A stretch of 7,751 nt of DNA from QHWK01 sp035315685 (GTDB lineage: Bacteria > Acidobacteriota > Vicinamibacteria > Vicinamibacterales > CAVVIG01), in NCBI GenBank assembly GCA_035315685.1, contig DATFXR010000046.1, forward strand, positions 1-7,751, given 5' to 3'. A program made the position numbers and the translations under genes. Every line of letters starts with the position of its first letter. Positions within the stretch are counted from its first letter, which is position 1. The notes under the pieces were generated by a model. That model worked only from the letters and a program-made list of their open reading frames with translations, was not told the DNA's origin and searched no databases. Shown here piece after piece: positions 1 to 6,461 of this stretch.

Positions 1-493
1 GTTCATGCTCGTCGGCGCGATGAATCCGTGTCCGTGCGGCTACGCCGGCGACGCGACGCGCGACTGCCGCTGCACGCCGATGCAGCTCGCGCGCTATCGC
101 GAGCGGTTGTCCGGGCCGCTGCGTGATCGACTCGATCTCACGGTCGACGTTCCGGCGCTCCCGATCGACGCGCTCGGCGACACCAGCACCGCCGAGTCGT
201 CCGCCTCCATCCGTGCGCGGGTCGTTGCCGCACGGGCGCGGCAGGCCGATCGCTATACGCAGCACAACATCAGCACGAACGCGGAACTGACGACGCCGCT
301 CATGACGCGCTATTGCGCGGTCGATCAGCAGACGATGTCCGTGTTGAAAGCGGCCGTCAGGAAACTGTCGTTGAGCGCGCGCGGCTACGATCGCGTGCGC
401 AAGGTCGCGCGGACGATTGCCGATCTCGCGAACGAGGATCACATCCGCGCCGAGCACGTGGCCGAGGCGCTTCAATTCCGAAGCGTAGGGTGA
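1..493 (+). CDS. comM: ComM/YifB family Mg-chelatase-like AAA+ ATPase, C-terminal part (5' truncated by window)
   Basis: About 163 C-terminal residues are visible; the reading frame is open to the left edge, so this is a fragment of a protein normally near 500 residues. Seen directly: the NPCPCGY motif (bases 23-43) followed by a second Cys-x-Cys pair (DCRCT), then RYRERLSGPLRDRLDL, the conserved segment ending the AAA+ core of this family. A helical C-terminal domain follows, with LSLSARGYDRVRKVARTIADL and HVAEALQFR, the usual ending of YifB/ComM proteins. Family knowledge: ComM is a hexameric helicase that promotes branch migration during natural transformation, but homologues are widespread in bacteria not known to be competent, so the role here is unproven. 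The Walker motifs lie outside the window. The TGA stop overlaps the start of an inverted repeat. Family assignment is strong. Confidence 0.95.
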   Translation, partial: FMLVGAMNPCPCGYAGDATRDCRCTPMQLARYRERLSGPLRDRLDLTVDVPALPIDALGDTSTAESSASIRARVVAARARQADRYTQHNISTNAELTTPLMTRYCAVDQQTMSVLKAAVRKLSLSARGYDRVRKVARTIADLANEDHIRAEHVAEALQFRSVG

Positions 494-680
494 ACCACAG
501 AGATACGGAGACACGGAGAAGTGGCCGCGTGATCGCGGGGCAGCTGGAAAACGCAAAGGCCGCAAAGACCGCCAGGCCGGCGGCGGAGCTGTGTCCTGGC
601 GATCAGGCTTGATCCCGACACGGCCGACGCGCGACGTTGAGCCGCGGTCAATCCTCTGTGTCTCCGTGTCTCCGTGGCTC
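492..680. repeat. Imperfect inverted repeat (ACCACAGAG type) downstream of comM
   Basis: Arms 492-518 and 654-680 pair at 23 of 27 positions; two of the four mismatches would be G-U wobbles in RNA. Each arm is built from a degenerate 8-nt unit, for example GTGTCTCC at 658-665 and again at 666-673. The interior has a different period: CGCAAAGGC (552-560), CGCAAAGAC (561-569) and CGCCAGGCC (570-578) are 9-nt tandem units, and CGCCAGG (570-576) pairs with CCTGGCG (595-601). No open frame in the gap looks like a gene; the apparent translations are low-complexity Arg/Asp/Thr/Glu runs. From memory, elements of this look are dispersed in many environmental genomes. Mobility or function cannot be judged from one copy. 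It starts inside the comM stop codon. Confidence 0.75.
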
Positions 681-737
681 AAGACGGCTATGGCGCGCTC
701 AGGTGCGAAACCCTGCACCTCCATCCGTCGAATGGGG

Positions 738-743
738 TATAAC
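738..743 (+). promoter_or_regulatory. Possible -10 box (TATAAC) upstream of the 1018-codon frame
   Basis: TATAAC matches five of six bases of the sigma-70 -10 consensus and lies 51 nt upstream of the ATG at 789. No good -35 hexamer is found 16-18 nt upstream; instead a perfect 6-bp inverted repeat (AGGTGC 701-706, GCACCT 715-720) occupies that position. Plausible but weak. Confidence 0.3.
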
Positions 744-778
744 GCGGCCCGCGCGAGCCTCGCCCGCTTGACGACCAC

Positions 779-783
779 GGAGG
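779..783 (+). promoter_or_regulatory. Shine-Dalgarno GGAGG, placed for the ATG at 789
   Basis: GGAGG ends 5 nt before ATG 789-791, a normal spacing. That ATG is not in the long open frame: its frame ends at 986. The long frame first opens at 793 after an in-frame TGA at 790-792, and its first start codon is TTG 796, 12 nt from GGAGG, which is long. The mismatch between ribosome site and frame suggests a 1-base indel soon after the ATG. Confidence 0.6.
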
Positions 784-795
784 ATCCAATGAGAA

Positions 796-3700
796 TTGCC
801 GCCGCGTTTCCGGGCGATCTCGACCTTGCACGGCACGACCGATCTCGATGTCGCCAAGGCGATCGGCGCCGATGCGCCGTTTCCGGAGCGCCCCGGCGAC
901 ACCATCGAGCTCGGTCACATCGGCTTTGCGACCAGGGCCGGCACACCCGTGAGGTTCGAGGTCGCGGGGACCGCGGTCAGCGCTGAATTCTCTGCGGGCG
1001 TGGCAGCGTCGCTCGGCGTGTTTCCCGATCACGACGCCGCGATCGGCGCCCTGAAACTCGGTGAAACGCCCGGCCTCGATCTCAGCGTTCCGGCGACGCC
1101 CGACACACGATTTGCGTTGCTGTCCAGCTCGTACACCGCGAGCGGGAGCGTGAACGGCAGGCATCCGATCGGCGCGGTCGGCTCGGTCGCCATCAGCGCA
1201 TCCGGCGCCAGCGACGGCATGATCGCGGTCCTTCACGGCTTTCAGAAGACCGACGGCGCGCGGACGGTTCTCGAGCAGACGATTGCCAGCTGGGCACTGC
1301 CGCGCCAGGTCACGGCCGCGACGGATCTGCGCCCCGGCACCTGGCTCGTCGCGGACGTGGACGGCACCCTCGCGACGAACGTGGTCGCCGCGCTCGGCTA
1401 CAACATGGATTTCGTCCGCACCGTGAGCGCCGGCACGCTGGCCGGCGACATCGGTCTGAAAGTGGACGCGGCCGTCAGCACGACCTTCGGGCTGGAAGTG
1501 AGCGGGCGCTACGTCGTCGTGGTTGGACGTGAGACGTCCGACGAGCGCGTGCGCGTGCAGATGTTCAAGCTCCCGCGCAACGGAATCAATTTCGGCGTGA
1601 ACCTCACGGTCGGCGTCATCGGCGTCGAGACGGTCGCTCCAGACCGGGTCGACGACTTCATTGCCGCGGTCTTCGGGGTCCACGGCGCGCAGATCGTCTC
1701 GGCGTTGAAGCACCTCGAGGACTGGACCGACCCGACCAAGAGCGTCGGCGAAATCGTGGCCGGCCTCTCCAACGACAAGGCGCAGGAGCTCTTCAAGAAT
1801 CTCACCGGCAAGGACTTCAGGCAGGAGTTCGACGCGGTCCGCGGCAAGATCCTGAACGCGATCCAGCAGTGGGAGAACCTCGGGCCGAAGGTTTCGGCGG
1901 AGCTGTGGAAGCTGATCGGCCGGCGACTGTCGGATCAGGAGATCCAGGTGCTGAACGACAGTCTCACACTGCTCACCGCCACCGACGATGGCGTGCTGCG
2001 GACGGCGTACGCGTCGCTGCTCCGTGACGCCGGGTTCACGACGTCGCCGCTTGCCCCGCTGTTGAACGCCGCCGCCGACCGGGGATTGCTCGCGCTGATC
2101 AACCGGCCCAACGTGGTCCGCTCGCTCGCCACGAACGTGAAGGGGGTTCTCGACGGCGGCGTGATCACGAAGCTGCAGCAGTACGTGGATCAGAAACTGC
2201 GGCTGGATCAGGTCATCGCCGTCGTCAACAGGGCGGATTTCGACACGCTCGACAGCTGGCTGGTCGGACGCCTCGGCGTATTCTTCGACAAGACGCTCCA
2301 CTTCGAGGATCTGAACGACATCAAGAACGCGATCAACCTGGCGTTGACGGCGCGCAAGAAAATCTACGACCGGGTGAAGGACGCGCTGAACTCACGCTAC
2401 GGCTTCGATCTCGCGGCGACCTGGGCACGCACCACCGCTGATACGGCGGTGCTCGACGTCGAGTTCGACACGACGCAAGAGGAGGGGAAGGACCTGCTGG
2501 CGGCGCTCCTCCAGCAATCCGACATCGGCAGAATCCTGAGGGCGAAAAGCGCCGCGGCGCGGATTCGCACCGGCGTCCTCACGCACGAACTGACGCGCAA
2601 GACGACCGTCAACATTTCGCTGCCGCATGTCGATCTGCAGAAACAGACGATCAACCAGGCGCTGTCGCGAATCGACGTCGATGCGTCGGGCCCCGGCGTG
2701 GTGGCGTATCAGGCGACCGGCCAGGACGTCGACACCTCGAAGAACCGCTTCCGCAGCACACTGTCGGTCGGCGTCGCCGCCGCGGTCGCTGCGACACCGG
2801 ATCGCGCGGATGCGGTCGACATTCACTCGTTCGACAGCACATGGTCGTATGAGCTGCTGCAGTCGAACACGGCAATGCGCCGCGCCGACTTCGAAGCCAC
2901 GACGCGGCCGTTCCTCGAGAAGTTCATGTTGAGTCAGTTCGCCGGTGCGACGAAGCTCGAGGACTGGTACCGGCTGTTCGACGACTCGATCGAGGGCAAG
3001 CTTCACAACGGCCCGAGCGTCTTCGGCGACGTCTGTCTTTCGTACGAACTGACCGTGCCGAGCGCGGCGCTCGCGGCGTGGTTCCGCCCCGTCGCGAAGA
3101 ACGAGTTGAAGGCGTCCGCTCGCGCCATCGCCATCGGGATCCAGCGGGCGCTGAAAGAGGTGGTCTCGTTCTACTACCTGGCGGACACCAGGCGCGTCGC
3201 GAATCTCGGATCGAGCGCCGTGCTGCTCACCTGGGCGTCGATCCCGCCGGCCAATGCATTGACCGGCGGCGGCGTGATCTGGGACAACCGCGACAACAAG
3301 CAGGTGACGATGGTGACGAACCTCGCGGTCGTGCTTCTTGCCGCGCGCCTGCCCGCGCTGCAGCAGCGGCTCCACGACGCAGGGTTGGACAGCGCGATGC
3401 AGTTCTACGCGAACGATCAGGCTGGCTCCATCGTAGCGGGGGTGCTCCGCCCCGGCGCTGGCAGGCAGCTGCTCGACAACCTGCTGTCATTCGAACGGAC
3501 CATCGTTCTGAGCGCCTCTGATGCGTTCGTCGAGGTGCAATCCTTCCTGCGGGCGGACAGCCCGGCCGACGCGCTCGATCGACTCGCCGACTTTGCGAGC
3601 GATATCACGCGCACGTTCAATTCGCACGCCGGCGAAACGGTGTTCGTCGGGTCGGCATTCCGGCCGCTGGCGCAGTCGGTGTTCGTCGAAGCGGCGCGGA

Positions 3701-3852
3701 CGCTGGATCCGACGGTGGCCGCGCGTCCGTCGGCGATGCTCACCGTCAGCGTCCTGAATCCGACGCGAACCTTCGACATCGGCAGATTCCTGGACGGCGA
3801 GATTCCGCCGGCCGATCAGGTCGTCGTGGGTCAGCGGCTGGTCGCGATGTAG
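796..3852 (+). CDS. Large uncharacterised protein, 1018 codons; start uncertain, possible 5' frameshift
   Basis: I do not recognise a family. The frame is open for 3 kb with coherent protein-like composition, so it is very likely real. Residues 1-280 look beta-rich, with alternating hydrophobic stretches such as GRYVVVVGRE and GINFGVNLTVGVIGVE. Residues 285-540 look mainly helical (IVSALKHLEDW, ELFKNLTGKDF, ILNAIQQWENL). Residues 550-1018 are mixed, with a final beta-like MLTVSVLNP. There is only one cysteine (747), no signal peptide and no clear membrane segment, so a soluble, probably cytoplasmic protein is the simplest reading. The TTG start at 796 is the first possible in this frame, but the good Shine-Dalgarno/ATG at 779-791 is in another frame. 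Removing one C from the CC at 810-811 would join MRIAAAF directly to RAISTLHGTTDLD. The gene follows comM and faces the hydrolase gene; no functional link is evident. Confidence 0.8.
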   Translation: MPPRFRAISTLHGTTDLDVAKAIGADAPFPERPGDTIELGHIGFATRAGTPVRFEVAGTAVSAEFSAGVAASLGVFPDHDAAIGALKLGETPGLDLSVPATPDTRFALLSSSYTASGSVNGRHPIGAVGSVAISASGASDGMIAVLHGFQKTDGARTVLEQTIASWALPRQVTAATDLRPGTWLVADVDGTLATNVVAALGYNMDFVRTVSAGTLAGDIGLKVDAAVSTTFGLEVSGRYVVVVGRETSDERVRVQMFKLPRNGINFGVNLTVGVIGVETVAPDRVDDFIAAVFGVHGAQIVSALKHLEDWTDPTKSVGEIVAGLSNDKAQELFKNLTGKDFRQEFDAVRGKILNAIQQWENLGPKVSAELWKLIGRRLSDQEIQVLNDSLTLLTATDDGVLRTAYASLLRDAGFTTSPLAPLLNAAADRGLLALINRPNVVRSLATNVKGVLDGGVITKLQQYVDQKLRLDQVIAVVNRADFDTLDSWLVGRLGVFFDKTLHFEDLNDIKNAINLALTARKKIYDRVKDALNSRYGFDLAATWARTTADTAVLDVEFDTTQEEGKDLLAALLQQSDIGRILRAKSAAARIRTGVLTHELTRKTTVNISLPHVDLQKQTINQALSRIDVDASGPGVVAYQATGQDVDTSKNRFRSTLSVGVAAAVAATPDRADAVDIHSFDSTWSYELLQSNTAMRRADFEATTRPFLEKFMLSQFAGATKLEDWYRLFDDSIEGKLHNGPSVFGDVCLSYELTVPSAALAAWFRPVAKNELKASARAIAIGIQRALKEVVSFYYLADTRRVANLGSSAVLLTWASIPPANALTGGGVIWDNRDNKQVTMVTNLAVVLLAARLPALQQRLHDAGLDSAMQFYANDQAGSIVAGVLRPGAGRQLLDNLLSFERTIVLSASDAFVEVQSFLRADSPADALDRLADFASDITRTFNSHAGETVFVGSAFRPLAQSVFVEAARTLDPTVAARPSAMLTVSVLNPTRTFDIGRFLDGEIPPADQVVVGQRLVAM

Positions 3853-3857
3853 ACGAC

Positions 3858-3929
3858 TAGGGGCTGGGGGATGAGGGCTGGGGGCCAGCCGCAATCCAGC
3901 GCCACGGCGAGCCCCGAGCCCCGAGTCCC
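3858..3929. repeat. G-rich/C-rich imperfect inverted repeat in the convergent gap
   Basis: A perfect 10-nt direct repeat GGGCTGGGGG occurs at 3861-3870 and 3875-3884. It is answered downstream by three C-rich 7-nt units: GAGCCCC at 3909-3915 and 3916-3922, and GAGTCCC at 3923-3929. The two arms are roughly complementary, giving an imperfect G-rich/C-rich hairpin. It begins 5 nt after the stop of the 1018-codon frame. There is no T-run after it, so it is not a standard intrinsic terminator, though the fold could still slow polymerase. Confidence 0.6.
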
Positions 3930-3939
3930 GTCCGGTCGT

Positions 3940-3957
3940 GTCCGGCTTTAGCCGGAC
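3940..3957. repeat. Perfect hairpin GTCCGGC-TTTA-GCCGGAC between convergent genes
   Basis: A perfect 7-bp stem (3940-3946 with 3951-3957) and a 4-nt TTTA loop lie 3 nt beyond the stop codon of the minus-strand hydrolase. No U-tract follows on either strand, so intrinsic termination is not supported by the usual criteria. It could act as a 3'-end stabilising or attenuating hairpin for the hydrolase transcript. From memory, palindromes of this type recur in some acidobacterial genomes, in a REP-like manner. Confidence 0.6.
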
Positions 3958-3960
3958 CTA

Positions 3961-5283
3961 CTACTGCTTCGATGACGGCGTGGCGACGGTGCGCCCGCCG
4001 GGATCGTTCGGGCGCAGTGGGTTGGTGAACGTCATGCCGGCGTTCGTGAGATCGCCGTCCACGTCGTCTCCCTGAGGCTTCGTGCCGGTCTGCACCCACG
4101 CGACGAGATCGTCGAAGGCCTTGGTCATCTCGGGCTGGCTGAACTGGCAGTGCGCACCGATGCGATAGATCCGCTGCGTGAGCCGGTTCTCGTTGCCGGC
4201 GGCCTTCACCGCGCGCTTCAGCGATTGCTCGAGGAAGATCGGCACGAACAGATCGCCGGTCCCGTGCATCGTCATCAGCGGCCGCTGAATCTTCCCGTCG
4301 AACGGCGCGACTTCTTCGTAGGGACTGTTCGCGCCCCGGTACTCCGGGTCTCCCATCTTGCGGCGCGCCTTCGCGTTCAGCGTGTCGGCGCTCATTCCCA
4401 TGCCGTCGCCGATGGAGTACTTGATGTGTGCTGTGTCGACCGCGCGATTGCCGGGCGTCGCGCTGCCGAGGAGGGCGCCCTGGCTCGTGCTGGCGTTCGC
4501 GAGGAAGCGACCCGACAGGCCTTCCATTGCGAACGGACGTGGGCCGCCGCTGATCTGGATCTCGACACTGGCGAGTTGACGGCCCTTCTCGGTGTAGTCG
4601 GGTGGCTTGCCGAGGATCTCGGTCATCGTCGCGATGTCCCGCGGGATCGAGTCCGCGTGGAACTGAATGCCGGTGATCACCTCCGCCGCCGCGCTCGAGG
4701 CCGCGAAGAAGTCGAAGAGTTCCGATCCCGCCGGGCACATCGCCAGCCCGCCCGCGAACGTCGTCGGAAACTCCTGCATGCCGAGCAGCGTGATGTGGCC
4801 GCCCATCGACTCGCCGGTGAGATAGGTCCGCGTCGGCGCGCGGCCGCTGTTCGCCTGCCTGAACAGGTCCATCAGTGCCATCGTGTCGACCAGTCCCTGT
4901 CCTGGCACGTAGCCGTTGCAGCGATAGCTCGACGCCGCCCACGCGTAGCCTTCCTTGACGAGGTGCTCGCGGAACCGATGCGTGCCCACCCGCAGCATCG
5001 ATCCGTTGGTTCCGGCATTCGACACGAATCCGTGCGCGAAGAGGACGAGATCGCCGTTCCAGCTCTCAGGAATTTCGATGCGGTACAAGCCGCCTTCGTT
5101 CTTGCCGAAGTGCGCCTTCGCGCCGGGCAGCGCCTCGAAGTTCGCCTCGCCGAACTGCCACTCCTGTGTGGGACACGGCACCGGCGTGACGCCGGGCTTG
5201 CCGACTTCCGCGCGAGGATGGCCAGCCGTGACGACGGCAACGGCGGCGGCGACGATCGCGAATGCGAGGGCCCGAATGCGCAT
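3961..5283 (-). CDS. Secreted alpha/beta hydrolase (serine esterase or peptidase type), 440 aa
   Basis: The start is the ATG at 5283, preceded by GGAGG with an 8-nt spacer; the adjacent in-frame TTG at 5286 is less likely. Residues 1-25 are a signal peptide: MRIRA, then a hydrophobic Ala/Val core ending near TAGHPRA. The mature protein has an alpha/beta-hydrolase layout: HGF at 84-86 after strand LVLFA (oxyanion region), the nucleophile elbow GESMGG at 157-162 (Ser159), acid Asp344 in HGTGDLFVPI and catalytic His378 in GAHCQF. The long segment between about 190 and 330 probably forms a lid over the active site. Four cysteines (37, 122, 183, 379) could form disulfides after export. The fold and triad assignment are strong; the substrate is not determinable. 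The HC pair at 378-379 recalls the tannase/feruloyl esterase CS-D-HC motif, but the residue before Ser is Glu. It faces the upstream gene convergently and diverges from the M23 gene. Confidence 0.9.
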   Translation of the reverse strand: MRIRALAFAIVAAAVAVVTAGHPRAEVGKPGVTPVPCPTQEWQFGEANFEALPGAKAHFGKNEGGLYRIEIPESWNGDLVLFAHGFVSNAGTNGSMLRVGTHRFREHLVKEGYAWAASSYRCNGYVPGQGLVDTMALMDLFRQANSGRAPTRTYLTGESMGGHITLLGMQEFPTTFAGGLAMCPAGSELFDFFAASSAAAEVITGIQFHADSIPRDIATMTEILGKPPDYTEKGRQLASVEIQISGGPRPFAMEGLSGRFLANASTSQGALLGSATPGNRAVDTAHIKYSIGDGMGMSADTLNAKARRKMGDPEYRGANSPYEEVAPFDGKIQRPLMTMHGTGDLFVPIFLEQSLKRAVKAAGNENRLTQRIYRIGAHCQFSQPEMTKAFDDLVAWVQTGTKPQGDDVDGDLTNAGMTFTNPLRPNDPGGRTVATPSSKQ

Positions 5284-5291
5284 CAAACGCC

Positions 5292-5296
5292 CCTCC
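5292..5296 (-). promoter_or_regulatory. Shine-Dalgarno GGAGG for the hydrolase gene
   Basis: On the minus strand GGAGG lies 8 nt before the ATG at 5283, which decides for this start over the TTG at 5286. Confidence 0.7.
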
Positions 5297-5480
5297 GCTC
5301 GGCCGAACTCTTCGCGCTACGTTGAGCAGCCGCTATGGCTGAGCCAGATGCGCCGACCATCGGCGTGGTGGCCGCGATTACTAGATCCGATAAGACGGTT
5401 TTCGCCAGCAGAGTCAATGAAGATTCGCAGCCAAAACTCAACAAGACAGACGCCGAATAGTAGCCGAAAGCGGACGCGTG

Positions 5481-5489
5481 TGATAGAGT
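5481..5489 (+). promoter_or_regulatory. Possible extended -10 (TGA-TAGAGT) for the M23 gene
   Basis: TAGAGT matches four of six -10 consensus bases and is preceded by TGn, the extended -10 signature. It would give a leader of about 40 nt before ATG 5537. No clear -35 is seen. Low confidence. Confidence 0.25.
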
Positions 5490-5536
5490 CACCGCGCTTC
5501 GGACGCGACACGGTTCGCGTTCGCCCATATCCCCCA

Positions 5537-6454
5537 ATGCCCGGCCGCCGATATACCGTCGTAATCGCGGACCGTACGAGCGGTGTGATCCGCCAGCTCA
5601 CGGTCAACCTTCGAATCGCCTCGGGAATCATCTTCACCGTCATCGCGCTTCCCATCCTGATCGGGCTCGGCGCGAAATGGAGCGCGCATGGCGAGATCGA
5701 TCAGCTCAGATCGTCGAATTCCGTCCTGTTGATCGAGAACGGCAGCTACCGCGCCGCGACCGGGGAGCTGACCGGCCAGATTCAGTCGCTCGAAACCGTG
5801 ATCAACGACCTCGGCGTCCGCAGCCACATCGAACCCGCCCAGGCGCGCGCGATGCAGAAGCTGCCCGCCGTCGTCAAGGCTCGCGCCGCCGGCGGAGCCA
5901 ACGTGCCGGCGAACCCCGCGGTCACGGAGGTCGCGAGGGCTGCGTTCGCGACGCCGGAAGACACGTTTGGCGTCCTGCGCGAGCTGCTGCAGGGCCTCGA
6001 GTCACGGCTGCGGTCGGTGCGCAGCAACGTCGAGCGTCGCGAAGCGCTCGCCTCCTCCACGCCGTCGATTTGGCCGGCGCACGGCTGGCTGACCGGGACG
6101 TTCGGTGGACGCAGCGACCCGTTCAGCGGCGAGCCGGCGTTCCATCAGGGCCTCGATATCTCGACCGAGAAAGGTCAGCCGGTGTTCGCGACGGCTGACG
6201 GCACGGTGGAAACCGCGTCGTACACCGGGGACTACGGCAACCTCGTTGTCATCAAACACGGCTTCGGCCTCGTTACACGCTACGGCCACCTGAGCCGCTA
6301 CAACGTGAAGCCGGGCGCCACGGTGAAGCGCGGCGACGTGATCGGCTATGTGGGCGCTACCGGACGCGCCACCGGCGCACACGTGCACTACGAGATCCTG
6401 GCGAATGGTCAACTGATCAACCCGCTGCAGCTCCTCACGCAGCCGGCTCACTGA
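5537..6454 (+). CDS. Membrane-anchored M23 (LytM/NlpD-like) zinc metallopeptidase, 305 aa
   Basis: Predicted peptidoglycan endopeptidase acting in the periplasm or cell envelope. The frame stays open far upstream, but ATG 5537 gives a sensible protein: a short basic N-terminus (1-27), one transmembrane helix at about 28-47, a helical/coiled-coil-prone stretch at about 52-92, a linker to about 135, a second helix at 143-170 and the M23 domain at about 180-300. The zinc ligands are His203 and Asp207 (HQGLD) and His284, the second His of HVH; catalytic histidines are His251 (RYGHLS) and His282. All are present, so this should be an active enzyme and not a degenerate LytM activator. Family knowledge: such proteins cleave peptide cross-links during growth or division. 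No Shine-Dalgarno is visible before the ATG. The gene lies just upstream of secA on the same strand, separated by a large inverted repeat. Confidence 0.92.
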   Translation: MPGRRYTVVIADRTSGVIRQLTVNLRIASGIIFTVIALPILIGLGAKWSAHGEIDQLRSSNSVLLIENGSYRAATGELTGQIQSLETVINDLGVRSHIEPAQARAMQKLPAVVKARAAGGANVPANPAVTEVARAAFATPEDTFGVLRELLQGLESRLRSVRSNVERREALASSTPSIWPAHGWLTGTFGGRSDPFSGEPAFHQGLDISTEKGQPVFATADGTVETASYTGDYGNLVVIKHGFGLVTRYGHLSRYNVKPGATVKRGDVIGYVGATGRATGAHVHYEILANGQLINPLQLLTQPAH

Positions 6455-6461
6455 ACCTCGC

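Larger units (their letters stand above)
5284..5536. other. Divergent intergenic region between hydrolase and M23 peptidase genes
   Basis: This 253-bp gap must hold the 5' regions of both flanking genes. It contains the hydrolase Shine-Dalgarno, a palindrome CGCCGA-CCA-TCGGCG (5351-5365), and a possible extended -10 on the plus strand (5481-5489). It has no copy of the repeat types found in the other gaps. Its A+T content appears higher than in the neighbouring genes around 5380-5460, as expected for a promoter zone. Open frames crossing it look like chance extensions. Confidence 0.6.

Noticed and set aside
688..2301. Long minus-strand open frame (537 codons) opposite the large ORF
   Set aside because: It is the antisense shadow of a GC-rich gene: very Arg/Asp/Val-rich, low-complexity translation, no family signature, and it runs through the upstream non-coding gap.
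3857..4942. Minus-strand frame of 361 codons overlapping the hydrolase
   Set aside because: Alternate-frame shadow of the hydrolase, Arg/Gly-rich, whose C-terminal end is translated repeat sequence.
4150..5325. Plus-strand frame of 391 codons opposite the hydrolase
   Set aside because: Antisense shadow, rich in Arg, His and Glu; the minus-strand reading has a signal peptide and a full catalytic triad.
5412..5417. TTGACT -35-like box on the minus strand for the hydrolase
   Set aside because: No acceptable -10 at 16-18 nt and it lies about 130 nt from the start codon.
4955..5536. Upstream extension of the M23 frame to 4955
   Set aside because: It would overlap the hydrolase gene and put a long Arg/Ser-rich stretch before a normal N-terminus and membrane anchor; ATG 5537 is the sensible start.
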